64,000 bases of DNA from Catenovulum adriaticum (GCF_026725475.1 NZ_CP109965.1:248001-312000); one strand, 5' to 3'; shown: positions 1 through 9,166, counted from the first letter of the stretch. Numbers and translations: made by a program. Notes: generated by a model from the letters alone, not told the origin.

Positions 1-71
1 GGCCCTTTCTGACCACATGCATTTAAGCCAAAAATGGTCAGTAACATAAAACAAACTAAACGAATTCTCAT
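1..71 (-). CDS. lptM: LptM (YifL) family lipoprotein, N-terminal part only
   Basis: A short secretory lipoprotein runs off the left edge of the window. From the ATG at 71 the frame gives an N-terminus with two basic residues, a hydrophobic stretch and a lipobox ending LNAC, followed by GQKGP. The CG.KGP motif right after the lipidated cysteine is the hallmark of LptM, the small outer-membrane lipoprotein that helps the LptD/E translocon fold. It is divergent from cyaY, the same arrangement as in Escherichia coli. Only 23 codons are visible, so the call rests on this motif plus the neighbourhood. Confidence 0.8.
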   Translation of the reverse strand, partial: MRIRLVCFMLLTIFGLNACGQKG

Positions 72-140
72 AACACTACTTATATTGTTTAATAATGCGC
101 ACTATAATCGCATTCATCATAGGAAAATCAAGCGAAACTC

Positions 141-470
141 ATGAGCCAAATAACAGAAACTGAATATCACCAACTTGTTGACGACATTTTACTCGAAATT
201 GAACAAAAATTAGAGGAAATTGAAGAGCAACTTGACATAGACTACGAAAACATGGGCGGCAAGCTAGACATCGAATTTGCTGACCGCAGTAAAATCATTA
301 TTAATAAGCAAGAGCCTTTATTACAATTATGGGTTGCAACCAAATTTAATGGTTATCATTTTAACTACCAAGATGGCGTTTGGATTGATGAAAGATTCGG
401 AGATGAATTCTGGCACTTTATGAACGAAGCTGTTAGCAAGCAAGCCGGTTCAGACGTAAAATTTAAATAA
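141..470 (+). CDS. cyaY: Iron donor protein CyaY (bacterial frataxin)
   Basis: This 109-aa protein has the frataxin layout: an acidic first helix rich in Glu/Asp (about residues 15-35), then beta strands including LDIEFADRSKIIINKQ and the conserved segment LLQLWVAT, then a GYHF..Q.G.W.DER.G.EFW block. It binds iron and regulates IscS during Fe-S cluster assembly in the cytoplasm. Length is typical of the family. It is divergent from lptM and is followed 18 bp later by a carboxylesterase gene, possibly in one transcript. Confidence 0.95.
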   Translation: MSQITETEYHQLVDDILLEIEQKLEEIEEQLDIDYENMGGKLDIEFADRSKIIINKQEPLLQLWVATKFNGYHFNYQDGVWIDERFGDEFWHFMNEAVSKQAGSDVKFK

Positions 471-488
471 TAAAAAATTGGAGAACCA

Positions 489-1163
489 ATGGCTGATTTA
501 ATTCCTCACATTGACGTGAACCCAAAAGGTAAAGTTAAAGCCCTTGTTGTTTGGATGCATGGCCTAGGTGATTCAGGGCATGGTTTTGCGCCTTTAGTGC
601 CTGAACTTAGGCTGGCAGATGAATTAGGCATCCGATTTGTATTTCCACACGCGCCAGTAAAACCTATTACTATCAATAACAATATGCCAATGCGGGCTTG
701 GTATGACATCAATTCTTTTGATTTTAATCAAAGAGCAGATGAAGCTGGTGTGCGAGAATCAGCACAAGCATTGCAACAATTAATTGATTATGAACTCGAT
801 GCAAATCAGCTAAGCGCAGATAAATTAGTGATCGCTGGTTTTTCACAAGGTGCGGTCATGGCTTATCATTTAGGTTGTCGCCAAACTCAACCCGCAGCTG
901 GTATTTTAGCTTTGTCTGGCTATCTAGCGATGACAGATAAACTGCCTACAGAATTAAGCGAAGCCGCTAAAAAAACGCCAATTTTAGCCATGCATGGTAC
1001 TCAAGATGAAGTTGTGCCTTGCCAATTAGGCAAAGCTTCGGCACAAGCGGTTAAGCAAGCTGGCTTTGATTTACGTTGGCAAGATTACCCAATGCAGCAT
1101 AATGTATGCACAGAGCAAGTCGCTGACATTTCGGCTTGGCTAACAAAAATATTAGCTGATTAA
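489..1163 (+). CDS. Carboxylesterase / phospholipase family alpha/beta hydrolase
   Basis: A 224-aa cytoplasmic serine hydrolase of the small carboxylesterase (Abhydrolase_2) family. The family signatures are present: WMHGLGDSGHGF near the N-terminus (oxyanion hole), nucleophile elbow GFSQGAV, the acid in HGTQDEVVP, and the catalytic His in QHNVC near the C-terminus. Members hydrolyse short acyl esters or lysophospholipids; the substrate is not readable from sequence. GGAGA lies just before the ATG. It follows cyaY closely. Confidence 0.9.
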   Translation: MADLIPHIDVNPKGKVKALVVWMHGLGDSGHGFAPLVPELRLADELGIRFVFPHAPVKPITINNNMPMRAWYDINSFDFNQRADEAGVRESAQALQQLIDYELDANQLSADKLVIAGFSQGAVMAYHLGCRQTQPAAGILALSGYLAMTDKLPTELSEAAKKTPILAMHGTQDEVVPCQLGKASAQAVKQAGFDLRWQDYPMQHNVCTEQVADISAWLTKILAD

Positions 1164-1216
1164 TATTGTACGTATAAAACTTCAGCCTTGCGGTAGTTTG
1201 ATTTGCAAGGCTACTT

Positions 1217-1255
1217 GCTAACATTGTTACGCACTTTCAGGGTGATAATGTTAGC
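1217..1255. repeat. Imperfect inverted repeat downstream of the esterase gene
   Basis: GCTAACATT (1217-1225) and AATGTTAGC (1247-1255) are perfect 9-base complements around a 21-base centre. There is no T-tract directly after it, so it is a weak candidate terminator for the upstream gene. Another small inverted repeat (GCCTTGC/GCAAGGC) lies just before it. Confidence 0.4.
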
Positions 1256-1438
1256 GGCTATGCAAACAAACAAGGATGATATACCGTCATTTTTGAATAA
1301 CCTGCGTTATGAAACTGCTTGATATAAATAGTGGTTTATAGGTGTTTTTATCCTTACTTTGTTTGATAAATAACAAGAATCTCAATAGTGTATTGTTAGA
1401 TTCTGTTGATCTTTTGTCTTCAAAGTAGAGATACATTT

Positions 1439-2908
1439 ATGAAACAGAGCAAAATGGTACAAGTGCTTTGTAAAAACCAAAAAATGCGGTTTGTTATTGC
1501 AATAACCTTGTTAACCTTGCTAGGGTTTATCAGTACGAGTCTGATTAGCTATTTTGTTGCTCACCAAGCTGTTTCTAAGCAAATTACCCAGTCAGCCTTA
1601 CCACTGACCAGTGATAATATCTATTCTGAAATTCAACGCGACTTAATGAGCCCTGTATTTATTGCCTCGTTAATGGCACAAGATACATTTGTACGCGACT
1701 GGGCAATTTCAGGCGGGAAAGAACCCCAGCCTCTTATCCGTTATTTATCTGAAATACAAAAGAAATATAAAACAGTCACTGCTTTTTTTGTTTTAGATGA
1801 AACCCGCCAATATTATCATCCAAATGGTGTCATACAGACGATCCAACCGGGCCCTGTTATCAACGAGTGGTATTTTCGCGTTAAAAAAATGCCGACTGAA
1901 TACGAAATTAACATCGATCACGATACTGCTAACCCTGAACGATTATCGGTTTTTGTTAATTATAAGGTGTTTGATTATAACCATCAGTTTATCGGCGCCA
2001 CTGGGGTGGGGTTAGCTTTAGATAAAGTTCAGCAATTAATTGAAAATTATCAAAGAAAATTTAATAGAGTCGTCTACTTTATAGATAAAAATGGGGAGCT
2101 GACTTTGCGTGGCAGTCAGTTTTCAGCTAACGCTAAAACGCTGCAGCAGCCTGAATTTAAAAATGTGTTAGATAAAGATACCACTACCACAGCCGCATCG
2201 TTTCAATATCAATCGGGCTCTCATACGGTATATGTTAATACACGGTTTATTCCTGAATTTAACTGGTATGTCGTGATTGAACAAACCGATGACGCACAAA
2301 CCAAAAAGCTGTTTAACTCTTTAATGATTAATGTAGTGGTCAGTATTGTTATTAGTATTATAGTGTTAGTTGCTAGCTACTATACATTAGCTGCTTATCA
2401 GCGACGACTTGAATACATGGCAACAACAGATCGTCTTTCAGGTGCTTTCAACCGACATAGTTTTGATATTTTATTTGAGCAACATTTACGGTTAGCAGAA
2501 CGTAAAAATAAACCTTTTAGTGGTATTTTATTAGACATTGATTACTTTAAAGCGATAAATGATAAGTATGGTCATGTAGTCGGTGATGAGGTCATTAAGC
2601 AGTTGGTTGGCATATTAAGGCAGCAATTACGCGAGTCTGACATGTTGTGTCGTTGGGGTGGGGAAGAGTTCTTAATTTTACTACCTGAATGTCAGATAGC
2701 CGCGGCAGTTGATATTGCCGAGCAAACACGAAAGATGATTCAAGGCTTTGAGTTTAGCCAAGAAATTAAATTAACCGCCAGTTTTGGCGTGGCCGAATTT
2801 AATATTGATGAGCATCCAAGCTGCCAAGAAAAATGGATTTCAGACATGGATAAAGCTTTGTATCAAGCCAAAGCTAATGGCCGAAATACAGTGGTTGAGG
2901 TTTGTTAA
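1439..2908 (+). CDS. Membrane diguanylate cyclase with periplasmic Cache-type sensor
   Basis: About 489 aa from the chosen ATG; a longer frame begins at 1406 but adds residues that do not fit a membrane-protein start. Order: short cytoplasmic tail, TM1 (about 15-40), ~255-residue periplasmic sensor resembling dCache/PAS-like domains, TM2 (about 298-320), GGDEF domain. The active site reads GGEEF, with an intact I-site (RESD five residues upstream), so product feedback inhibition by c-di-GMP is expected. It makes c-di-GMP in response to an unknown external ligand. It stands alone. Confidence 0.9.
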   Translation: MKQSKMVQVLCKNQKMRFVIAITLLTLLGFISTSLISYFVAHQAVSKQITQSALPLTSDNIYSEIQRDLMSPVFIASLMAQDTFVRDWAISGGKEPQPLIRYLSEIQKKYKTVTAFFVLDETRQYYHPNGVIQTIQPGPVINEWYFRVKKMPTEYEINIDHDTANPERLSVFVNYKVFDYNHQFIGATGVGLALDKVQQLIENYQRKFNRVVYFIDKNGELTLRGSQFSANAKTLQQPEFKNVLDKDTTTTAASFQYQSGSHTVYVNTRFIPEFNWYVVIEQTDDAQTKKLFNSLMINVVVSIVISIIVLVASYYTLAAYQRRLEYMATTDRLSGAFNRHSFDILFEQHLRLAERKNKPFSGILLDIDYFKAINDKYGHVVGDEVIKQLVGILRQQLRESDMLCRWGGEEFLILLPECQIAAAVDIAEQTRKMIQGFEFSQEIKLTASFGVAEFNIDEHPSCQEKWISDMDKALYQAKANGRNTVVEVC

Positions 2909-2956
2909 TTATCTATGCATTAAGCTTTTAGCTTAAAATAAATGCCATAATAGAGT

Positions 2957-3970
2957 TTATTGGCTTTGCATAAAGGCTATTATTTCACGCATGACAGGTG
3001 TACGAATTGCATCTGTTTCCATTAATATCTCATGTTTAGCCAACGTAATTTGGCTTTTTTTGCAATTTACGCCTGAATCTAGCGCAGATTTAATCCATAA
3101 ATCTTGTGACTTTTTACTAACCACTAGCTCGTTTTGCGCTTGTAGTAGCAGTAGCTTGCATTTTATTTTGGGCGCGATGCGTTTTGCTTGATTAATTATA
3201 ACCAATGCTTGTTCTAGCCACTTGGTGGTGACACCACCCAATTTATGTTGTGCCTGCAACGTATGCGCAAACTTAAATCTAGCCGGACTAGAACAAAGTA
3301 CATTGTGTTCAAATTTTTGTTTAAAATAACCATGCTGCCCAATAAAAAAAGGCGGCTCTTTGCAAATTATTTGGCTTAATTTTTGGCTTATTTTAGCAAC
3401 CCATAATGCCGCGGTTTGGTTGAGCGGGCCCGCATTAATGCCTAGCATAGGTGCCGATAAAACGATTGAACTTAACTGTGGAATATTTGCATTCGCAAAG
3501 TTGCTATTTTCGGTATATTGATTAATCCACGCCAGAGCAATAGCAGCCCCCATTGAATGAGCTAAACAATGTACCTTTTTATATTTATTGGCGACTTTGC
3601 TGTGCTCAATAACCGCCTGTAGATCGTGCGCATAATCATTAAAATTATTGACGTAGCCTTTTTCAGGATCGCTAAGCATACGGGATGACATGCCTTGGCC
3701 ACGATGATCTAAGGTTAATACGCTAAATCCGGCTTGGTATAAATCATAAATAACCTCTTGATACTTTAAATAAGTTTCAACTCGACCGGGTAGTAAAATA
3801 ACTAAATCTGAAGGTTGAGGATGCTCAATTAACGCATAATAAAGTGTTAAGCCATCAGGAGTTTGGTATTGCAGATTTTGCGCATATTGTTGCCAAAAGG
3901 GCTGTAGATATTGCTCGTAAAAAGTATCCCAATTGGAATCTCTATCAACCAGCGCATTATGTGTTGTCAT
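2957..3970 (-). CDS. Alpha/beta hydrolase, lysophospholipase (PldB-like)
   Basis: A 337-aa hydrolase of the monoacylglycerol lipase/PldB class (Hydrolase_4). Visible marks are the LLPGRVETY segment, the HRGQGMSSR motif, the nucleophile elbow HSMGAAIAL and a late acid/His region (NELVVS, KHEILME). It probably hydrolyses lysophospholipids or monoacylglycerols at or near the inner membrane; no signal peptide is seen. It lies downstream of ntrC in the same direction, but a perfect hairpin separates them, so it is probably transcribed on its own. Confidence 0.8.
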   Translation of the reverse strand: MTTHNALVDRDSNWDTFYEQYLQPFWQQYAQNLQYQTPDGLTLYYALIEHPQPSDLVILLPGRVETYLKYQEVIYDLYQAGFSVLTLDHRGQGMSSRMLSDPEKGYVNNFNDYAHDLQAVIEHSKVANKYKKVHCLAHSMGAAIALAWINQYTENSNFANANIPQLSSIVLSAPMLGINAGPLNQTAALWVAKISQKLSQIICKEPPFFIGQHGYFKQKFEHNVLCSSPARFKFAHTLQAQHKLGGVTTKWLEQALVIINQAKRIAPKIKCKLLLLQAQNELVVSKKSQDLWIKSALDSGVNCKKSQITLAKHEILMETDAIRTPVMREIIAFMQSQ

Positions 3971-4022
3971 GAAAACAGCTTGCAGGAAATAAATAGTATG
4001 CTGTATAGATTAGCGGAAACGA

Positions 4023-4045
4023 GCGCCAAAACATAGTTTTGGCGC
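4023..4045. terminator. Perfect hairpin between ntrC and the hydrolase gene
   Basis: GCGCCAAAAC-ATA-GTTTTGGCGC is a perfect 10-bp stem with a 3-base loop. It lies after the ntrC stop on the minus strand. The T-tract is weak, so it may be a poor intrinsic terminator or an RNA-stabilising hairpin. Confidence 0.5.
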
Positions 4046-4115
4046 CTCAAAAACCGTTAAAATAAAGGTTCATATTTTTAGCTAACACTTATTTTGAGTT
4101 ATAACTCAGTCGAGT

Positions 4116-5534
4116 TTAAATATTTAACTCTTTCATTTTTCGGGTAATGGTATTTCTACCCCAACCTAAACGTTTGGCTGCTTCTTGCTTATGGCCAAGT
4201 GTATGATGTAAGGCTCGCTTGAGCATAATGGCCTCAAAAGTCGCCATTGCATCGTCTAAAATATTATCTCTGCCACTGGCTAATTGCTCATCAACCCAGC
4301 AAGTTAATAAAGATTGCCAATCGCCTTCAACCGCGCTACTTGAGGCAGTCATTTTATGAGGTTGATCAGCTAATAACTCAGGGGGCAAGTCAGAAATTAA
4401 TACTTCTTGTCCACTTGCCATTACGGTTAACCAACGACAGGTATTTTCTAACTGGCGAACATTACCCGGCCACGACAACTTACTTAAATAATCAGAAGCT
4501 TCTTTTGAAAGTCGTTTTTCTTCTACTTTCATTTCCTTGGCAGCTCGATTTAAAAATTGAGACGCTAATTTTGGAATATCTTGCTGGCGTTCTTTTAGCG
4601 GTGGAAGGTGTACACGAATGACATTTAACCGGTGGAATAAATCTTCACGAAATTTACCATCGGCAACTAGTTTCTCTAAATTTTGGTGCGTTGCAGCAAT
4701 AATACGCACGTCGGCACTTTGAGGTTGTCGGCCGCCTACACGGTAAAATTGTCCGTCGGCTAATACGCGTAATAAACGCGTTTGTACTTGCAATGGCATG
4801 TCGCCAATTTCATCTAAAAATAAAGTACCGCCATTAGCTTGCTCAAACCGTCCTTCTCTAATGGCATTGGCGCCAGTAAATGCGCCTTTTTCATGGCCGA
4901 ATAATTCTGATTCTATTAAATCATTTGGAATCGCAGCCATATTAAGTGCAATAAACGTATTATCACGGCGAGGGCTATGTTTATGGAGCGCTCTGGCAAC
5001 CAACTCTTTACCCGTACCTGATTCGCCATTAATTAATACACTAATACTTGAACGCGATAAACGACCAATAGCACGAAAAACTTCCTGCATTGATGGTGCT
5101 TCGCCAATAATGTCAGTTGAGATAGGCTCAATTTCAGGACGAGCACGTTTCTTTTTACTGTTCTCAATTACATGAGTTAATGCGCGTTGGGTTAAGCTTA
5201 CTGCATCATCAATATCAAAAGGTTTAGGTAAATATTCAAAAGCACCACTTTGGTAAGCATTCACTGCAGAATCTAAGTCTGAATGAGCCGTCATTATGAT
5301 AACGGGAATATCGGGATCTTGCTGATTAACTTGAGTTAGTAGCTCCATCCCGTCCATTTCAGGCATTCTAATGTCAGAAATAATCACATCTGGGCTTTGG
5401 GTATTTAATGCTTGCAGTAACTCCAATGGTGATTCAAAGCAAGTATTACTAATACCAGCTGCATCGAGAGCTTTTTCGATGACCCATCGAATTGAACTGT
5501 CGTCATCTACAATCCAGACTTTAGTTGCGCTCAT
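4116..5534 (-). CDS. glnG: Nitrogen regulation response regulator NtrC
   Basis: 472 aa from the MSATKVWIVDDD start, chosen because family members begin directly with the receiver domain. Order: REC domain (phospho-acceptor Asp in IISDIRMPEMDG), sigma-54 AAA+ domain with Walker A GESGTGKE, the GAFTGA loop that contacts sigma-54, Walker B TLFLDEIGDM, and a C-terminal Fis-type HTH. It activates sigma-54 promoters such as that of glnA when phosphorylated by NtrB. It begins 5 bp after the ntrB stop, so the two are co-transcribed. Confidence 0.97.
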   Translation of the reverse strand: MSATKVWIVDDDSSIRWVIEKALDAAGISNTCFESPLELLQALNTQSPDVIISDIRMPEMDGMELLTQVNQQDPDIPVIIMTAHSDLDSAVNAYQSGAFEYLPKPFDIDDAVSLTQRALTHVIENSKKKRARPEIEPISTDIIGEAPSMQEVFRAIGRLSRSSISVLINGESGTGKELVARALHKHSPRRDNTFIALNMAAIPNDLIESELFGHEKGAFTGANAIREGRFEQANGGTLFLDEIGDMPLQVQTRLLRVLADGQFYRVGGRQPQSADVRIIAATHQNLEKLVADGKFREDLFHRLNVIRVHLPPLKERQQDIPKLASQFLNRAAKEMKVEEKRLSKEASDYLSKLSWPGNVRQLENTCRWLTVMASGQEVLISDLPPELLADQPHKMTASSSAVEGDWQSLLTCWVDEQLASGRDNILDDAMATFEAIMLKRALHHTLGHKQEAAKRLGWGRNTITRKMKELNI

Positions 5535-5539
5535 ACAAA

Positions 5540-6613
5540 TCAATTCCTTAAATCAATGGGAAGATATACAGTGAACTCGGTCCGTCCTGGCCAGCTCTCA
5601 CAATGTATTCTTCCTCTATGTTGGTTAATTAGGGTTTGTGAAATAGACAAACCAAGTCCAGTGCCATCAGATTTAGTGGTGATCATAGGATAAAATAACG
5701 TATCTCTGATGTTTTCAGGTATGCCCGGTCCATTATCAATAATTTTTATAATAGCGGTTAATTTATGCCTTTGACCATGGATGGTTTCTTGGTTTGCGAT
5801 TCGAGTTTGGAAAATAATTTTTCCGTTATCTTGTACTTGCAACGCCTGAAAAGCGTTGCGAACAACATTTAATAATGCCTGATAAACTTGTTCTTCATCC
5901 ATATTAAAATCAGGAATGCTAGGATCATAATCGCGGACAAACTCAATGGGTTTGCTGCCATCTTCAAGCTCAATCAAACGTCTAATTTGTTCTAAAATTT
6001 TATGAATATTACCAACATTTCGTTGTGGTAACTTATTAGGACCTAATAGGCGGTCAACTAAATTTCTAAGTCGGTCAGACTGGTTAATAATAACTTGAGT
6101 ACATTCTTTTAAGCCTTGATCATCAAGCATTTTATCTAATAATTGGGCTGCGCCTCTAATACCGCCTAACGGATTTTTAATTTCGTGGGCTAGCCCCCTA
6201 ATTAAATCGCGCGATGCCAACATTTGTGATTGAACAAAGCTTTCCTGACTGACTTTCTTAATTTGATCTATCGTGTGGATTTCAATTAATAACCGAGCGC
6301 CATTATCAGTTTGCATGGGCGTAAACACCATTTCAGCCATGGTATGGTGCTCGTCCATGGTGACTAACGACACTTCGGTTTCAGTGAAACCATGTAGCGT
6401 AGGAATCGCTTGTTGCACTCGTTCAAGATCGTAAGAACTGTAACGAAACAACTGAGTAAAGTTAAGTTCTTGTAAGCGTCGCTCACTTAATTTGAAAAAG
6501 TCTTCGGCAGCAGGATTTGCATAGACAATTTGTAGTTCGGCATCTGCAATTAAAATGCAACTGCTTATATTATTAACGATATATTCACTAAACACGATGG
6601 CCTCATTGCTCAT
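5540..6613 (-). CDS. glnL: Nitrogen regulation sensor histidine kinase NtrB
   Basis: 357 aa from MSNEAIVF; an upstream in-frame start at 6667 is less likely because it would run through the NtrC site. Order: PAS domain (about 15-110), HisKA domain with the phospho-accepting His in LAHEIKNPLGG, and HATPase domain with the N box (VVRNAFQAL), DNGPGIP and GTGLGLSI. No membrane segments, as expected for this cytosolic kinase controlled by PII. It phosphorylates NtrC under nitrogen limitation. An NtrC-type operator lies just before its start. Confidence 0.95.
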   Translation of the reverse strand: MSNEAIVFSEYIVNNISSCILIADAELQIVYANPAAEDFFKLSERRLQELNFTQLFRYSSYDLERVQQAIPTLHGFTETEVSLVTMDEHHTMAEMVFTPMQTDNGARLLIEIHTIDQIKKVSQESFVQSQMLASRDLIRGLAHEIKNPLGGIRGAAQLLDKMLDDQGLKECTQVIINQSDRLRNLVDRLLGPNKLPQRNVGNIHKILEQIRRLIELEDGSKPIEFVRDYDPSIPDFNMDEEQVYQALLNVVRNAFQALQVQDNGKIIFQTRIANQETIHGQRHKLTAIIKIIDNGPGIPENIRDTLFYPMITTKSDGTGLGLSISQTLINQHRGRIHCESWPGRTEFTVYLPIDLRN

Positions 6614-6620
6614 AGAGTAG

Positions 6621-6637
6621 TGCACCAGATTTGTGCA
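6621..6637. promoter_or_regulatory. NtrC-type operator upstream of ntrB
   Basis: TGCACCAGATTTGTGCA matches the NtrC consensus TGCACY-N5-RGTGCA except for one base in the right half. It ends 7 bp before the ntrB ATG. In enteric bacteria a site at the equivalent glnL promoter lets NtrC repress its own operon; the same role is inferred here. Confidence 0.65.
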
Positions 6638-6883
6638 TTTCACAATAATGCAGCAAGATGCCTGCATTATTCAAGCTCAAAAGTGTTATTTAATCCTAAC
6701 TCTAGATAAAAAATCATAACCCATTGAATTAAAAAGATTTATCTTCCGGTGCGGTTTCTAATAAGATTTTTTTCCGCGGTACAATACCTTCACGAGTTAA
6801 TAGTTCGCCTACAGCAAGTGAATTTAACCTGATAGTCGCCAAAAAAAGACCGTTTGAAACCAATTTACTAAACCGAGCTAAGC

Positions 6884-7420
6884 TTATTTAGTGTTTACAA
6901 TTGAAGCTTGGTGCATATAAAAAGTAACTGTCTGTGAAGATGCAATAAGCTTGCCGTTTGAGTCAATTAACTCAACTTTTAATTGGTGCTCACCTCGGTA
7001 TACATTTTCAAGGGTTGTTATTGCGCGATAAGGGAGGGTTTTAACAACAGCGCCATCTAGCCACAACTTTAGTTGGGCTGAGTTAGGGCGATTAGGACTC
7101 ACATTAAGACTAACCGTAAGTTGACCTGGATTGCTGCGAATAGTGGCCTGAGATTTGGGCTGTAAAATATTAAGTTGATAGCTCATATTTTTCTTGGCCG
7201 GTGATGATTTTATTGTTTTATTGGGCTGGCTTGCCGGAATTGACTCTACTTTGCTTTTAACTGAAATTATGGTGGCTTCAGGGTGAGGCTTATCTGAAAA
7301 TACTAAAGTGCCCTCACTATTACGGTACATGTAAATATCTGCGGCATAACATAATATATTGGAAAAAAATATTATGCTTACGAGTGTTAGTGGTTTAATT
7401 AATCCTTTAAATATAAACAT
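6884..7420 (-). CDS. Exported DUF4124-domain protein
   Basis: 178 aa from the Met that opens a signal peptide (MFIFKGLIKPLTL... ending near CYAAD); a longer frame to 7486 lacks this logic. After the signal comes a DUF4124 segment (IYMYRNSEGTLVFSDKPHPEA), a Lys/Ser/Pro-rich linker, and a beta-rich C-terminal domain resembling an immunoglobulin-like fold (LTVSLNVSPNRPNSAQLKLW). Function unknown; probably periplasmic. It sits between glnA and ntrB, a neighbourhood conserved in Alteromonadales. Confidence 0.8.
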   Translation of the reverse strand: MFIFKGLIKPLTLVSIIFFSNILCYAADIYMYRNSEGTLVFSDKPHPEATIISVKSKVESIPASQPNKTIKSSPAKKNMSYQLNILQPKSQATIRSNPGQLTVSLNVSPNRPNSAQLKLWLDGAVVKTLPYRAITTLENVYRGEHQLKVELIDSNGKLIASSQTVTFYMHQASIVNTK

Positions 7421-7496
7421 ACTGTAATGAGAAGTGCGGCCTATGTATTTAATTTTTATTTTATTAACTGTACTCGCTGTTGCCAAAATCTGCCAT

Positions 7497-7525
7497 AAAA
7501 AAAGTCCGCCTAAGCGGACTTTTTA
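7497..7525. terminator. Bidirectional intrinsic terminator after glnA
   Basis: AAAAGTCCGC (7500-7509) pairs with GCGGACTTTT (7514-7523) around a 4-base loop, with A-runs on the left and T-runs on the right. It can end glnA transcription on the minus strand, separating glnA from the DUF4124/ntrBC genes. Confidence 0.85.
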
Positions 7526-7579
7526 ATATTTATTTTTAATTAAGTGTCATTTAACTTAAAAGCTAAATAAATTGCTCAA

Positions 7580-8986
7580 TTAACAGCTGTAGTATAATTG
7601 GAACTCAACTGGATGTGGCGCAACACTAACTTGCTGTGCTTCTTCAGTTTTAAGAGCAATATAAGCGTCGATCATATCATCGCTCATTACGCCACCCGCT
7701 TTTAAGAATTCACGGTCAGCATCTAAACATGCTAATGCTTCTTCTAATGAACGAGCAACTTTTGGAATCTCAGCTTCTTCTTCTGCTGGTAAATTATATA
7801 AATCTTTATCCATAGGTGCGCCTGGATCGATCTTGTTGATGATACCGTCAAGACCAGCCATTAACATCGCAGTGAAACCTAAATAAGGGTTTTGCGTTGG
7901 ATCAGGGAAGCGTGCTTCGATACGACGTGCACGATCGCTTGTTACGTATGGAATACGGATTGAAGCTGAACGGTTACGTGCTGAGTAAGCTAACATAATT
8001 GGCGCTTCGTAATGTGGTACTAAACGCTTGTATGAGTTAGTTGAAGCGTTAGTAAAAGCATTGATTGCTTTAGCATGTTTAATGATACCACCAATGTACC
8101 ATAAAGCTTCTTGAGAAAGGCCAGCATATTTATCACCAGCAAAAACGTTTGTTTTGCCTTTCGCGATAGACATATGTACATGCATACCTGAACCATTATC
8201 ACCTAAAAGAGGCTTAGGCATAAAGGTTGCTGTTTTACCATATGCGTGTGCAACATTATGAATGACATATTTTTTAACTTGAACTTCATCTGCTTTTTCA
8301 ACCATAGAGTTGAATTGAGTTGCGATTTCGTTCTGACCAGCAGTTGCTACTTCGTGGTGATGCGCTTCAACGGTTTGACCCATTTCTTCAAGGATTAAAC
8401 ACATAGCCGCACGAATGTCGTTTGCTGAATCGACAGGAGGAACTGGGAAGTAACCGCCTTTAACACCTGGACGATGGCCAGTATTGCCGCCTTCGTAATC
8501 TTTATCTGAGTTCCAAGATGCTTCTTCTGAATCTACGCTGTAGAAACCGCTACCCATAGATTGCTTGTATTTTACATCATCAAACAAGAAAAACTCTGGC
8601 TCAGGACCAAAGTATGCATCGTCACCGATACCTGTTGATTTTAAGAATTCCATTGCACGTTTTGCAGTTGAACGTGGGTCACGGTCATAACCTTGCATTG
8701 TGCTTGGCTCAATAATGTCACAACGAACATTTAAAGTCGCTTCTTCTGAGAACGGGTCTAAAACAGCGGTTGAAGGGTCAGGCATTAAAATCATGTCTGA
8801 TTCGTTAATACCTTTCCAACCAGAGATTGAAGAGCCATCAAACATTTTACCTTCTGTGAAAAAATCAGCATTCACTTGGTGAGCAGGAATAGAAACGTGT
8901 TGTTCTTTACCTATAGTATCTGTGAATCGTAAGTCGACGAATTTAATCTCGCCATCTTTCAACATATCTAGAATTTCTGCAGACAT
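7580..8986 (-). CDS. glnA: Glutamine synthetase, type I
   Basis: 468 aa, the standard GSI length, from MSAEILDML; CGGAG is placed well ahead of this ATG, and the in-frame extension to 9055 runs through the sigma-54 promoter. Visible family blocks: FDGSSISGW near the N-terminus, the metal-binding GPEPEFFLFD, HHHEVATAGQNEI, NGSGMHVH, and the adenylylation loop region near NLPAEEEAEIPKVA. It makes glutamine from glutamate, ammonia and ATP. Expression is under sigma-54/NtrC control through sites immediately upstream. Confidence 0.98.
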   Translation of the reverse strand: MSAEILDMLKDGEIKFVDLRFTDTIGKEQHVSIPAHQVNADFFTEGKMFDGSSISGWKGINESDMILMPDPSTAVLDPFSEEATLNVRCDIIEPSTMQGYDRDPRSTAKRAMEFLKSTGIGDDAYFGPEPEFFLFDDVKYKQSMGSGFYSVDSEEASWNSDKDYEGGNTGHRPGVKGGYFPVPPVDSANDIRAAMCLILEEMGQTVEAHHHEVATAGQNEIATQFNSMVEKADEVQVKKYVIHNVAHAYGKTATFMPKPLLGDNGSGMHVHMSIAKGKTNVFAGDKYAGLSQEALWYIGGIIKHAKAINAFTNASTNSYKRLVPHYEAPIMLAYSARNRSASIRIPYVTSDRARRIEARFPDPTQNPYLGFTAMLMAGLDGIINKIDPGAPMDKDLYNLPAEEEAEIPKVARSLEEALACLDADREFLKAGGVMSDDMIDAYIALKTEEAQQVSVAPHPVEFQLYYSC

Positions 8987-9050
8987 TGCATTTCTCCGAA
9001 AATTATAATTTAAATAGCGCACATCATAAACGACGCCTTGCCAACACTTA

Positions 9051-9066
9051 AGCAACTAATGTGCCA
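9051..9066 (-). promoter_or_regulatory. Sigma-54 promoter of glnA
   Basis: On the minus strand the sequence is TGGCAC-ATTAG-TTGCT, an exact match to the -24/-12 consensus TGGCAC-N5-TTGCW. It lies 65 bp before the glnA ATG, leaving an untranslated leader of about 50-55 nt. Confidence 0.92.
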
Positions 9067-9128
9067 ACGCGTAAATGGTGCATTTGGCAGGCTTTTTATC
9101 ACATTAACTTGGCAAAATCTTTAAATGT

Positions 9129-9145
9129 TGCATTATTATGGTGCA
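9129..9145. promoter_or_regulatory. NtrC enhancer site 1 of glnA
   Basis: TGCATTATTATGGTGCA fits TGCAYY-N5-RGTGCA perfectly. It lies roughly 90-105 bp upstream of the expected transcription start, the usual position for an NtrC enhancer. Confidence 0.88.
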
Positions 9146-9149
9146 TTTG

Positions 9150-9166
9150 TGCATTGTTATGGTGCG
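9150..9166. promoter_or_regulatory. NtrC enhancer site 2 of glnA
   Basis: TGCATTGTTATGGTGCG matches the NtrC consensus in all but the last base. Its centre is 21 bp from site 1, two DNA turns, so two NtrC dimers could bind on one face and assemble the activating oligomer. Confidence 0.85.
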
